DNA from: G963668435 sp963668435
GTDB taxonomy: Bacteria > Latescibacterota > Latescibacteria > Latescibacterales > Latescibacteraceae
NCBI GenBank assembly: GCA_963668435.2
Contig: CAXXSC010000008.1
Location: forward strand, 1,054,001-1,118,000
DNA: 64,000 bases
Direction: 5' to 3'
Within the stretch, counting starts at the first letter, position 1. Every line of letters begins with the position of its first letter. Positions 18,123-26,403 of this stretch are shown piece by piece. The notes beneath the pieces were generated by a model, which had not been told where the DNA came from, searched no databases, and was given only the letters and a program-made list of their open reading frames with translations. Position numbers and translations under genes: made by a program.

Positions 18123-20501
18123 ATGTCCCGACCCTTGAAAATATACCCGGCGCTTCTTATGATCGCCGCTCTAACGGCTGCCCTTTGCATCTTCGGCGGC
18201 TGTGCAAAAGATACCGTTCCGTCCGACATCTCGGAAGAAATCGCCATCGTACCTCAGCCATTGAGCGTGGAAACACTCGGCGGTGGTTTCCTTCTTGGGA
18301 AATCCAGGATTTTCGTCGAGAACGGCGACAGTGAAACACAGCGTCTGGCTGATCTCCTCGCCAATCTCATCGAGCAGACTTCCGGGCGCCGTCCATCAGT
18401 CACCGAGGGCTATGACAGCGGTCGCGACAGCTCGAAAATGCCGATCATCCTTTCACGTTCCGATCAGGCGGCACAAGAGGAATACACGATCGAAATCACG
18501 GCAGACCACGCTGTCCTCTCCGGAAGGAATGCCGGACTGTTCTACGCCATACAGGTTATACGGCAGCTTCTTCCCGCGGAATCCCTCGGTTTCGATCCGA
18601 AAACAATGGCAACGGCACTTCCCGCGGTCAGGATTCGCGATATTCCGCGTTTTTCCTGGCGCGGCATGCATTTGGACGTTTCCCGCCATTTCATGCCGGT
18701 CGATTTCGTCAAACGGTATATCGACTATCTCGCCATGCACCGCATGAACATATTCCACTGGCACCTTACCGACGGCACCGGCTGGCGTCTGGCCATCGAT
18801 AAATATCCCCTGCTCACAGATAAAGGGGCGTGGCGCAAAGACATCCGCAAAGAGGGCTGGGATTTCACGAAAATCGTCGCAGCTGAGGAAAACGATCCAG
18901 CTCCCTACGGCGGATTTTACACAAAAGACGATGTCAGGGAAATTCTCGCCTATGCCGCAGAGCGCTATGTCACTGTCATCCCGGAGATCGAAATGCCGGG
19001 CCATGCAAGCGCGGCGCTTTATGCCTACCCGGAGTATCTCTGTTCCAACGCCGACTCGACAAATCGCGAGTTCAGGAATTCGGGTGTGTTCTGCGCGGGA
19101 AAAGAAGAGACATTCACCTTCCTCGAGGACATCCTCAACGAGGTCATCGAGCTGTTCCCCTCGGAATACATCCACATCGGCGGCGACGAGGTTTCGAAAC
19201 GTTTCTGGAAAGCCTGCCCCGAATGCCAGGCCCGAATGAAAGCCGAGGGCCTCGACGACGAGGAGGAACTGCAAAGCTATTTCATCCGCCGGATAGAAAA
19301 ATACCTGATCTCGAAAAACAGGCGCCTTCTCGGCTGGGACGAGATCCTCGAGGGTGGTCTCGCGCCGGAGGCAACGGTCATGAGCTGGCGCGGCATGCAG
19401 GGCGGCGTAAAAGCGGCTGAGCAGAATCACGATGTGATCATGACACCTGAAAACCTTTGCTATTTCAACCTTTACCAGGGTGATCCTGACCTCGAACCCA
19501 AAGCATGGGGCGGTTACCTGCCGCTCAACCAGGTCTACAGTTTCGACCCCGTGCCGGAAGGTCTCACGGGCGATTCGGCGAAACATGTGCTCGGCGGGCA
19601 GGGCTGTCTCTGGACCGAGTTCGTCCCCACAGAGGAAATGGCCGAATATATGATCCTGCCCCGTCTTTCGGCGATGGCAGAGGCGCTCTGGACACCCGCC
19701 GGGCAGAAAGACTGGGACAGTTTCCGTCGGCGAATGACTAAACAGTACCGCCGTTTCGAATCACTCGGCGTCAACTACGCCAAAAGCCAGTTCAATGTCT
19801 ATTTCGATGTCGCCATCGATCCGGACAATTTCAACGCCACGTACTCGCTTGTGAGTGACGCCGCAGGTCTCGACATGCGTTACACGCTGGACGGCAGCGA
19901 TCCGACAGCTTCCTCCACCCTCTATGACTCACCGTTCGAGCTCGATGAAAGCGCCGTTGTGAAAGCCGCTTCGTTCGACGGCGACACCATGGTCAGCGGT
20001 GTCAGGAGCGAAACCTACACCCGTCACCTCGCGTCAGGCAAAAAACCGGTATTGAGCCTCGATTACAGCAGTCGTTTCCCCGGCGAGGGCGAGTACACGC
20101 TCACCAATTGCCGCTACGGCTCCAAGGCTTACGGCGACGGCCAATGGCAGGGATTCCTCGGCAGTGAACTCGTTGTCGATATTGACCTTGGCGCTGTAAC
20201 CGACGTTTCCGAGGTCGCGGTCACAAGCAACCATAATCCCAGCGTCTGGCTTTTCATGGCCGAGGGGCTCACTGTCGAACTGTCACGTGACGGAAAGAAA
20301 TTCACCCCGGCAGCAACAGTGAAAAATGAGACCGACCAGCAGACCAAGGGCCCTATAATCAGCGAGCTCAAGGCCACTTTCGCGCCTGTTGCGGCTCGTC
20401 ATGTCCGCGCCCGGATCAAGGGCCTCGGCAAGTGCCCTGAATGGCATGTCGGCAGCGGTGCCGCAGCATGGCTGTTCGTGGACGAGGTTGTGGTAAAATA
20501 A
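18123..20501 (+). CDS. GH20 beta-N-acetylhexosaminidase, lipoprotein, multidomain
   Basis: A 792-residue exported enzyme that should release terminal GlcNAc/GalNAc from glycans such as chitin oligomers or peptidoglycan. A lipobox FGGC follows a hydrophobic N-terminal helix, so it is likely anchored on the outer surface. Domains in order are a GH20b N-terminal domain (about 40-160) and a catalytic barrel (about 165-540) with HIGGDEV. D355-E356 is the catalytic pair of the substrate-assisted mechanism. A chitobiase C-terminal module (TLDGSDPTASSTLY, about 572-636) and a discoidin-like F5/8C module follow. The ATG at 18123 has GGGAG upstream; a longer TTG frame from 18093 adds nothing. It opens the plus-strand accessory region. 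Confidence 0.93.
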   Translation: MSRPLKIYPALLMIAALTAALCIFGGCAKDTVPSDISEEIAIVPQPLSVETLGGGFLLGKSRIFVENGDSETQRLADLLANLIEQTSGRRPSVTEGYDSGRDSSKMPIILSRSDQAAQEEYTIEITADHAVLSGRNAGLFYAIQVIRQLLPAESLGFDPKTMATALPAVRIRDIPRFSWRGMHLDVSRHFMPVDFVKRYIDYLAMHRMNIFHWHLTDGTGWRLAIDKYPLLTDKGAWRKDIRKEGWDFTKIVAAEENDPAPYGGFYTKDDVREILAYAAERYVTVIPEIEMPGHASAALYAYPEYLCSNADSTNREFRNSGVFCAGKEETFTFLEDILNEVIELFPSEYIHIGGDEVSKRFWKACPECQARMKAEGLDDEEELQSYFIRRIEKYLISKNRRLLGWDEILEGGLAPEATVMSWRGMQGGVKAAEQNHDVIMTPENLCYFNLYQGDPDLEPKAWGGYLPLNQVYSFDPVPEGLTGDSAKHVLGGQGCLWTEFVPTEEMAEYMILPRLSAMAEALWTPAGQKDWDSFRRRMTKQYRRFESLGVNYAKSQFNVYFDVAIDPDNFNATYSLVSDAAGLDMRYTLDGSDPTASSTLYDSPFELDESAVVKAASFDGDTMVSGVRSETYTRHLASGKKPVLSLDYSSRFPGEGEYTLTNCRYGSKAYGDGQWQGFLGSELVVDIDLGAVTDVSEVAVTSNHNPSVWLFMAEGLTVELSRDGKKFTPAATVKNETDQQTKGPIISELKATFAPVAARHVRARIKGLGKCPEWHVGSGAAAWLFVDEVVVK

Positions 20502-20538
20502 AAAACGACTGGCGAACTGATGCTGAGATAGTAACGAC

Positions 20539-20603
20539 AGATGTCGAAATAAGTTCGGCATGACACCGCCGCTAACAGTCATCCCGAATTTGTGTCAGGA
20601 TCT
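20539..20603. repeat. Imperfect palindrome, possible MITE or REP-like element
   Basis: Two 26-base arms (20539-20564 and 20578-20603) match in inverted order at 19 of 26 positions, around a 13-base loop. The core arms (GTTCGGCATGAC against GTCATCCCGAAT) resemble widely scattered intergenic phrases remembered from other bacteria. It lies 37 bases after the GH20 stop and could form a stable RNA hairpin. No T-run follows. Confidence 0.5.
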
Positions 20604-20754
20604 ATGGATAACGTAAAAAATCGCTGGAATAATCAAAGTGAAGGACGATGACAGGATCACTTATGATCTCTGCATCCGATGTTTGGCGGCACAATAACTG
20701 ACTTAGAATAATTATATTATCTATTTGTTAATAAAGGGTATCGACGAGGTAAGC

Positions 20755-23085
20755 ATGGCAAAAAAAACGAACGACAAGTCAAAAACGAAACAGACACCGC
20801 AACTGATTCTGAAACTGCAGGAACAGCCGGGCATCCCCGCGTTTCTGGGCTATTTCCTGATCAGCGCGCTGCTGACATTCCCGCTCATTTTCAGGATGAA
20901 CAGCTCGGTCTACGGTTTCTACGATCACATTTCAACGGACCTGTTCTCGAACATCCATTTCTATTTCTGGATGCTGAAAAAATCGGTCATCGACATGCAC
21001 AGCTCACCGATGGAGACCACGATGTTTGCGGCGCCATTCGGATCGCGCATGAATTTCGTGAATTTCACAGGTTTCGTACAGCTTCCCTTGACTGCGCTGT
21101 TCGGGCATGTTTTCAGCCGTAATTTCGCCATTATGTTCAACCTCGTTTTCTCGGCTTTCGGCATGTTCTGCCTTGTCAGGCATGTGACAAAGAGTGCTCC
21201 GGCGGCCTTTCTCGCAGGCATCGTTTTCGCATTCTGCCCCAACATGATGGTGCGTTCATACACAACGTTCGATTCGACACAGGTACAGTGGATTCCGTTC
21301 TACACACTGTTCATGATCCGTTTCATCGAGGACAGGACCTGGAAAAACGCGCTTCTGACAGGATTTTTCCTGATCTGCAATATCCTCTTTGCCATGCCCT
21401 ATTTCCTGCTTTTCCTGCCGTTCCACACAATCGCGGTCCTACTGGTGATCGCCGCGTGGAAAATCTGGGCGGAAAAGCGCGGTTTCGATGGTCTCATACG
21501 TGACCTCAGCTCGTCAAACGCCATCAAGGGCTGGATAAAGATCGGCTGCGCTTTCGCTATCGTGCTCGCGGTCTTTTTCGCCTACTACCAGGTCATTGTC
21601 GGCGGCGGTGAGTACTCGTCAACAATCCAGCGGACGACAGACGATCTCCGCGCACTTTCGCTGAAACCGACCGATTATCTCATGCCGCACCCGCGCAGTT
21701 TCCTTCTCAAGGGCGACATCAAGGAGAGCTACTGGAACTCTGCGCGTCCTGGCAAAGATCCCGACAGTTTCGTGGCCTATATAGGTTTCATCGCTCTCGG
21801 ACTCGCCGCCCTCGGCTATGTCAAGGGACGGAAACTGTTCCGCTGGGTCTTTTTCGCGGCCGCAATCATTGCGTTCTGGGCGACATTGGGGCCTTCGGTG
21901 TTTGGAATGCCCTCGCCTTCGGGGCTGATCTATCATCTCTACGCCCCATTCGCACGGCGTATCCTGCTCTACAAGGTCTACGTACAGTTCGGCATCGCCG
22001 GACTTGCGGGGCTCGGCGCGGCCTGGCTGTTCAACAATGAGAGTTTTGCCGGAAAAGGCGCCCGCTACGGCCTTCTCGCCGGACTTGCAGCGACCATGCT
22101 CCTCGAATACAGCATCGTTCCTCCGGCACTCTCGGTCAACCTCGAGCACAATCCCGAGATCTATGAACTGATAAAACAACTGCCCGACGAAAGCATCGTG
22201 TTTGAGCTGCCCCACAAGAAATACAGCGGCAACATGTTCCAGGGCTATGCCTATTACCAGACTGTGCACGGCAAACGGCTGTTCAACCCCATGCTCGGCC
22301 TGTCGCAAGTACCCGACAAGCTCCAGCCTTTTTATGAAAACATGGAGGTGCCTCTCGAGGCGCAATCCTATGCCAACCTTGCCGCGCTCCGCTACCTCGG
22401 GGTCAATTACCTGACATATCACTGGATGATCGGGACAAGGACTGTTGGCTGGCCGTCCATGCTCGCGCCCGGTTTCATCGAGGAGAACATCGACGGTGTC
22501 AGGAAAATCTATTCATGCACGAAAAATCCCGAGACCGATTATTTCGAGAGCCCCTACGATTATACGTTCGCCGATCTCTACGAGATCACCACCGAACCCT
22601 GCCCTGTCGCGCTCATTTTCGATTACCACAATCCTTACGAGCCGGTCAGGGCTCCCGGTCAGGGAGACGGCCGTTTCGAGTACGGCTGGGCCTCGGCAAT
22701 TGTCGACACGACCGCCGGTTTCTACTGCCCCCTTGCCGAGAACGGCGATCTCATCCGCCTTCTCCGTCAGGACGGCAGGATCAGCGCGGTCAACCTTTCG
22801 GATAAAGCTATCGATTTCTCACTTAGTTTCACCGCCTCCGCTGCAGACACTATCCGCATAATAGACGTCTCGTGGAACGGCGGCGATCCTTTAGCCTCAT
22901 TCGAGATCGGCCCGGAGACAGTGCCCTGCCTGGTGGAGGGGCTCAGCCTTGCCCCGGGAGCATCCGGCGAACTGACCATCCACAGTCGTCAGCCGCTCTA
23001 TGCGCAGGGGGTGACACTTCTGGGCAAGGAATATCCGTTACCGGCAATGGGTGTGCTCAGGAATTTCATGGTTGAAACACAATAA
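20755..23085 (+). CDS. Polytopic membrane protein, GT-C-like or YfhO-like
   Basis: A 776-residue protein of unknown precise family. A charged N-terminus is followed by about 11 hydrophobic segments in the first 470 residues, then a soluble, beta-rich C-terminal part. Between the early helices is a loop with an Asp (YGFYDHISTDLFSN) like the acidic loop of GT-C glycosyltransferases. Alternating helices and long loops fit a lipid-sugar-dependent glycosyltransferase or transporter-like protein at the inner membrane. The C-terminal domain contains FELPHKKYSGNMFQGYAYYQ and YLGVNYLTYHW, which suggests a periplasmic or extracytoplasmic globular part. The ATG at 20755 follows GAGGT at good spacing. 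Confidence 0.6.
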   Translation: MAKKTNDKSKTKQTPQLILKLQEQPGIPAFLGYFLISALLTFPLIFRMNSSVYGFYDHISTDLFSNIHFYFWMLKKSVIDMHSSPMETTMFAAPFGSRMNFVNFTGFVQLPLTALFGHVFSRNFAIMFNLVFSAFGMFCLVRHVTKSAPAAFLAGIVFAFCPNMMVRSYTTFDSTQVQWIPFYTLFMIRFIEDRTWKNALLTGFFLICNILFAMPYFLLFLPFHTIAVLLVIAAWKIWAEKRGFDGLIRDLSSSNAIKGWIKIGCAFAIVLAVFFAYYQVIVGGGEYSSTIQRTTDDLRALSLKPTDYLMPHPRSFLLKGDIKESYWNSARPGKDPDSFVAYIGFIALGLAALGYVKGRKLFRWVFFAAAIIAFWATLGPSVFGMPSPSGLIYHLYAPFARRILLYKVYVQFGIAGLAGLGAAWLFNNESFAGKGARYGLLAGLAATMLLEYSIVPPALSVNLEHNPEIYELIKQLPDESIVFELPHKKYSGNMFQGYAYYQTVHGKRLFNPMLGLSQVPDKLQPFYENMEVPLEAQSYANLAALRYLGVNYLTYHWMIGTRTVGWPSMLAPGFIEENIDGVRKIYSCTKNPETDYFESPYDYTFADLYEITTEPCPVALIFDYHNPYEPVRAPGQGDGRFEYGWASAIVDTTAGFYCPLAENGDLIRLLRQDGRISAVNLSDKAIDFSLSFTASAADTIRIIDVSWNGGDPLASFEIGPETVPCLVEGLSLAPGASGELTIHSRQPLYAQGVTLLGKEYPLPAMGVLRNFMVETQ

Positions 23086-23133
23086 TATACTTTACTGTTG
23101 AATATTCTTTGAGAGTTTATATCGGTATAACAA

Positions 23134-23154
23134 GTGACTGCCGCGGGCGGTCAC
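23134..23154 (+). promoter_or_regulatory. Hairpin just upstream of the AIM24 gene
   Basis: Nine bases (GTGACTGCC) pair with GGCGGTCAC across a three-base loop, with one T-G pair. The hairpin ends four bases before the ribosome site (TGGAGG) of the AIM24 gene. It may modulate translation or protect the mRNA; no T-run follows. Confidence 0.45.
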
Positions 23155-23170
23155 ACATGGAGGATAAACC

Positions 23171-23923
23171 ATGGCTGACCAGATCGATTACCAGATTATC
23201 GGCGATGATATGCAGGCGGTGATTGTAACACTCGATCCCGGCGAAACAGTTCAGGCAGAGGCGGGCGCCATGATGTTCATGGAGCAGAATATCGAAATGA
23301 ACACCGAGATGCAGGGCGGCCTTTTCGGCGGCCTTAAACGCATGATCGGCGGGGAATCGCTGTTCATTGTCACCTATGTCAACCAGGGACGGGACAGAGA
23401 ACGTGTGGCCTTCGCGGCACCCTACCCCGGCAAGATCATCGCTCTCAATCTCGCGGAGACCGGCCCCATGATCTGCCAGCGCGACGCCTACCTCGCCAGC
23501 GCTTACGGTGTCGCTGTTGAGATGGCATTCACCCGCCGTCTCGGCGCCGGATTTTTCGGCGGCGAGGGATTCATCCTGCAACGTCTCTCCGGCGATGGCT
23601 GGGCTTTTGCCCACGCCGGTGGCACTATCATGTCGAAAGAGCTCAAGCCCGGTGAACACATAAATGTCGACACTGGCTGCCTTGTCGCGATGGAAGAGTC
23701 GGTCAGCTATGAGATCAGCATGGTCAAGGGAGTCAAAACGGCCCTGTTCGGCGGCGAGGGCCTTTTCCACGCCCGTCTGACCGGTCCCGGCAAGGTCTAT
23801 CTCCAGACTCTACCGTTCTCACGTCTCGCAGACCGTGTGATCGCGGCAGCTGGCCCCGGTTCAAAGGGCGAGGTCAAGCGCATGGGCAGCGGCATTCTCG
23901 GCGATATTCTTGGCGGCGACTGA
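23171..23923 (+). CDS. AIM24/TIGR00266 family protein
   Basis: A 250-residue protein of the AIM24 (TIGR00266, formerly DUF124) family. It carries EAGAMMFMEQNIEMNTEMQGG, then FGGLKRMIGGESLFIVTYVNQG, and near the C-terminus a Gly-rich GLFHARLTGPGKVYLQT. These proteins fold as a double-stranded beta barrel resembling a tubby/jelly roll. Their function is unknown in bacteria; a relative is needed for mitochondrial membrane organisation in yeast. No signal or membrane segment is seen. A strong ribosome site precedes the ATG. A terminator follows at 23967. Confidence 0.92.
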   Translation: MADQIDYQIIGDDMQAVIVTLDPGETVQAEAGAMMFMEQNIEMNTEMQGGLFGGLKRMIGGESLFIVTYVNQGRDRERVAFAAPYPGKIIALNLAETGPMICQRDAYLASAYGVAVEMAFTRRLGAGFFGGEGFILQRLSGDGWAFAHAGGTIMSKELKPGEHINVDTGCLVAMEESVSYEISMVKGVKTALFGGEGLFHARLTGPGKVYLQTLPFSRLADRVIAAAGPGSKGEVKRMGSGILGDILGGD

Positions 23924-23966
23924 GGCGGTCCTCGTAAAGCGCAATCAGGCAACACACAGTCATTTT

Positions 23967-24005
23967 AACAGCAGGCCGGGCATAGTAAATCGGCCTGTTG
24001 TTTTT
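23967..24005 (+). terminator. Rho-independent terminator after the AIM24 gene
   Basis: A 12-bp stem (23967-23978 with 23991-24002, one G-T pair) with a 12-base loop is followed by a run of T. It ends the AIM24 transcript and isolates the SIS-like gene downstream. Confidence 0.8.
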
Positions 24006-24155
24006 AAACGGCCTCTTCTCTATTCCCCCCCCATCGTGCAGAATCACCATCACCCACCTTTTCCAGTCGTGCATTCTAAACTACCATCCGGCAGACAAAT
24101 AACATATATTGGTGTATCGAATATTCGTACAGGCAGTCACAAAGCGGAGACAATC

Positions 24156-25523
24156 ATGAAAACAAACCGCAGAAACATATTCAAAGCGGTGCCGATTGCG
24201 GCAGCGGCGGCCCTCGGAGGAACATCCACCCGGCGTGAAGCCCATGCGGCAGACCGCGCCGGTATTAAATACAATTTCGGGCATACCGAGGATTTCGGAA
24301 CACAGTACTACACGCGCATGACCGCTATCCTCGAGAATGTCCGCCGCAACGAAATGAACCTTATCGGCGATCTATCCTCTCGCATGGCGGATGCCATCAA
24401 GGACGGCAACGAGGTATGGATGCAGGCCCATGAGGGACATATGGGACGGTTCGAGAATGACGAGAAACTGCCCGGCAATCCCGGTGTAATGCGCAGCCTA
24501 AACGGCCATGTGTTCAACGGTGTCGCTAAAGAAAAGCTCGCCGCCATGAAAAAAGGCGACATTTTCGTCACCAACCATGTGAGCGAGGAAATCAGGGAGG
24601 CCCGTGACCGAGGCGTATACGTGGTCGGCATCCCGGTGAACTATATCGATAACGAGTGGACACCGCGCGGTTTCGTACATCCGAATGTCAACGACTGGCT
24701 TCTGGGTGATGTCAGCACTGAAATCCTCCAGAGCTATATCCCCTACACACAGGGTATTGTCGATATTCCCCAGATTCCCGAGCTGAAAGTCTTTCCCAGT
24801 TCGGCGAACTCCCTCTACAGCATTTTCTGGGCGTTCCAGTGCGAGGTGGCCAACAAGGTCAAGAACCGCAAGGCTGCCCATATCGACAAGTCGAAAGTTG
24901 TCATGGACACGATCATCGAGCGCATTCACGACGCCTACCGTCTGCAGAAAGACTACATGTGGGATCACGCCGGAACCGTGGCGAAAATGATCGGTCGCGG
25001 CGGGCATTACCATGTCACCACCGACAATCCCGCGGTGCAGGAGGAATCGAACCGTGTCGCCAACGGCCCCATGATGACCAACGCTTTCCGCGAGATCATC
25101 CGTTTCGACGGCAAGAAAATGGGCTCCGACGACATGAAAAAGGGCGATGTCCACCTTCTCGCCACCATCGAGCCCGATTCAGCGAAAATTGTCGCCGAGG
25201 CCAAAAAGGCCAAGGAAATGGGCATGTTCACAGTGACAATCGGGCCAGGAACCTGTGTCGAACTTCGCCGCCTGTCGGACGTTTTCATCGATAACCTGAA
25301 TCCCGAGGCATGCGCGTTCATGGAGATCGACGGTTTCGACAGGAAAGTCGGCTCCCTCGGCAGCGTGCTGAACAATGTGCTGATGTGGATTTTCACCGCG
25401 CAATTCGTTGATGAGATGGTGCGCCGCAGTTGCATTCCCTGGTTCTATCTCGGCTACTACCAGGTCGGCGGCGGCCCCTACGATCAGGCAATCAAACGCT
25501 TTTTCGAACGCCAGGGTTTCTAA
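24156..25523 (+). CDS. Tat-exported SIS-like (sugar isomerase domain) protein, copy 1
   Basis: A 455-residue protein. The N-terminus MKTNRRNIFKAVPIAAAAAL is a twin-arginine (Tat) signal with RR at residues 5-6, cut near EAHAA. Two SIS-like halves follow. The first runs from GDLSSRMADAIKDGN through GVYVVGIPVNYIDNEW. The second runs from TVAKMIGRGGHYHVTTDN through VHLLATIEPDSAKIVAEAKK and MFTVTIGPGT. SIS domains bind phosphosugars, but the substrate of this exported type is unknown. Folded export would fit a cofactor-bound or complex-forming enzyme in the periplasm. A close paralogue lies at 26404-27726. The ATG follows GGAG at good spacing, so the longer upstream frame is not used. Confidence 0.75.
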   Translation: MKTNRRNIFKAVPIAAAAALGGTSTRREAHAADRAGIKYNFGHTEDFGTQYYTRMTAILENVRRNEMNLIGDLSSRMADAIKDGNEVWMQAHEGHMGRFENDEKLPGNPGVMRSLNGHVFNGVAKEKLAAMKKGDIFVTNHVSEEIREARDRGVYVVGIPVNYIDNEWTPRGFVHPNVNDWLLGDVSTEILQSYIPYTQGIVDIPQIPELKVFPSSANSLYSIFWAFQCEVANKVKNRKAAHIDKSKVVMDTIIERIHDAYRLQKDYMWDHAGTVAKMIGRGGHYHVTTDNPAVQEESNRVANGPMMTNAFREIIRFDGKKMGSDDMKKGDVHLLATIEPDSAKIVAEAKKAKEMGMFTVTIGPGTCVELRRLSDVFIDNLNPEACAFMEIDGFDRKVGSLGSVLNNVLMWIFTAQFVDEMVRRSCIPWFYLGYYQVGGGPYDQAIKRFFERQGF

Positions 25524-25547
25524 GTGTCGGCGAACACTTTTTTATTT
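25522..25547 (+). terminator. Rho-independent terminator after SIS copy 1 (first of a pair)
   Basis: AAGTGT pairs with ACACTT across a 6-base loop directly at the stop codon, followed by TTTT and then ATTT. A second, very similar hairpin follows at 25551. Confidence 0.6.
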
Positions 25548-25550
25548 CCG

Positions 25551-25570
25551 GTGTCAGCGGACACTTTATA
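25551..25570 (+). terminator. Second hairpin of a tandem terminator
   Basis: GTGTC pairs with GACAC across a 4-base loop, followed by TTTATATT. The hairpin repeats most of the sequence of the one just upstream (GTGTCrGCGrACACTTT in both), which suggests a local duplication. Confidence 0.5.
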
Positions 25571-25809
25571 TTTCTGACAGGGCTGTATAGATTTGCCGGT
25601 CAATGATGCCGAGACATCGAACGCTGTGTTTGAATGTTCGCCATGAATGATTTGTCTGTTACATAATCTTGTATCATTTAATCATCGCCATCCATCTTCA
25701 CTGCGTTATGATGGACAGGTCAGCGGTTCAGACAATTTTTTCCAATGATCTTATAAACGCAGCACAGGTATCGCAGACTATATAACTCAGTTACCAAAAT
25801 GGAAACACA
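25571..25809. other. Gap between SIS copy 1 and the GNAT gene, no gene seen
   Basis: About 240 AT-richer bases. No ORF with a ribosome site, no RNA gene and no clear promoter could be supported. Confidence 0.5.
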
Positions 25810-26232
25810 ATGATTCGTCAGTTTGTTCAGTCTGATATGGAGCAAGTGCTGAAAATCTGGCTGGAGGCATCGATACAGGCGCACGATTTTATTGATAAGC
25901 GGTTCTGGGAGTCTAATGTCGATGCCATGCGCGATATTTATTTGCCGTCCGCAGAGACAATTGTCTATGAGATCAATAATGAGATTTGCGGTTTTGCATC
26001 ATATTTCGATCACAATCTGGCGGCCCTTTTCATTTCGCCTGAAATGCAGAACCGGGGAATCGGAACCGAATTATTGAACGAAGTGAAAAAGAAATGCCAT
26101 AAACTCCAACTGAGTGTGTATAAAGAAAATCGAAGAGGAGTGGCATTTTACACAAAAAACGGTTTCGCTATCCTTCGGGAACAAACCGATGCAAACACGG
26201 AACACAGGGAACTTGTCATGATTTGTCGCTGA
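25810..26232 (+). CDS. GNAT-family N-acetyltransferase
   Basis: A 140-residue acetyltransferase of the GNAT family, of the small YjaB-like type. The acetyl-CoA pyrophosphate loop is QNRGIGTELL at about 80-89. The C-terminal YTKNGFAILREQ block is also typical. It would transfer an acetyl group to an amino group of an unknown small molecule or protein. It sits between the two SIS-like paralogues and is visibly richer in A+T than its neighbours, so it may have arrived separately. The ATG at 25810 has only a weak GGAA upstream. Confidence 0.85.
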   Translation: MIRQFVQSDMEQVLKIWLEASIQAHDFIDKRFWESNVDAMRDIYLPSAETIVYEINNEICGFASYFDHNLAALFISPEMQNRGIGTELLNEVKKKCHKLQLSVYKENRRGVAFYTKNGFAILREQTDANTEHRELVMICR

Positions 26233-26403
26233 CGGCCAATCTGAAACAGCCGAAAAAATACGCACCGAACGATTGGACGAACAAACACACAGGCCGCAAT
26301 AAAAGGGCTATTTGCATGAATAACAGGATGTTGCATCAACAGCTATTTATATGTAATTATATCAAAAAGCTCGGTTATACTATCCCAAACGAAAGGCTTG
26401 AAC

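Noticed and set aside
18453..19586. 377-codon open frame opposite the GH20 gene
   Set aside because: Antisense shadow without a ribosome site or known motif.
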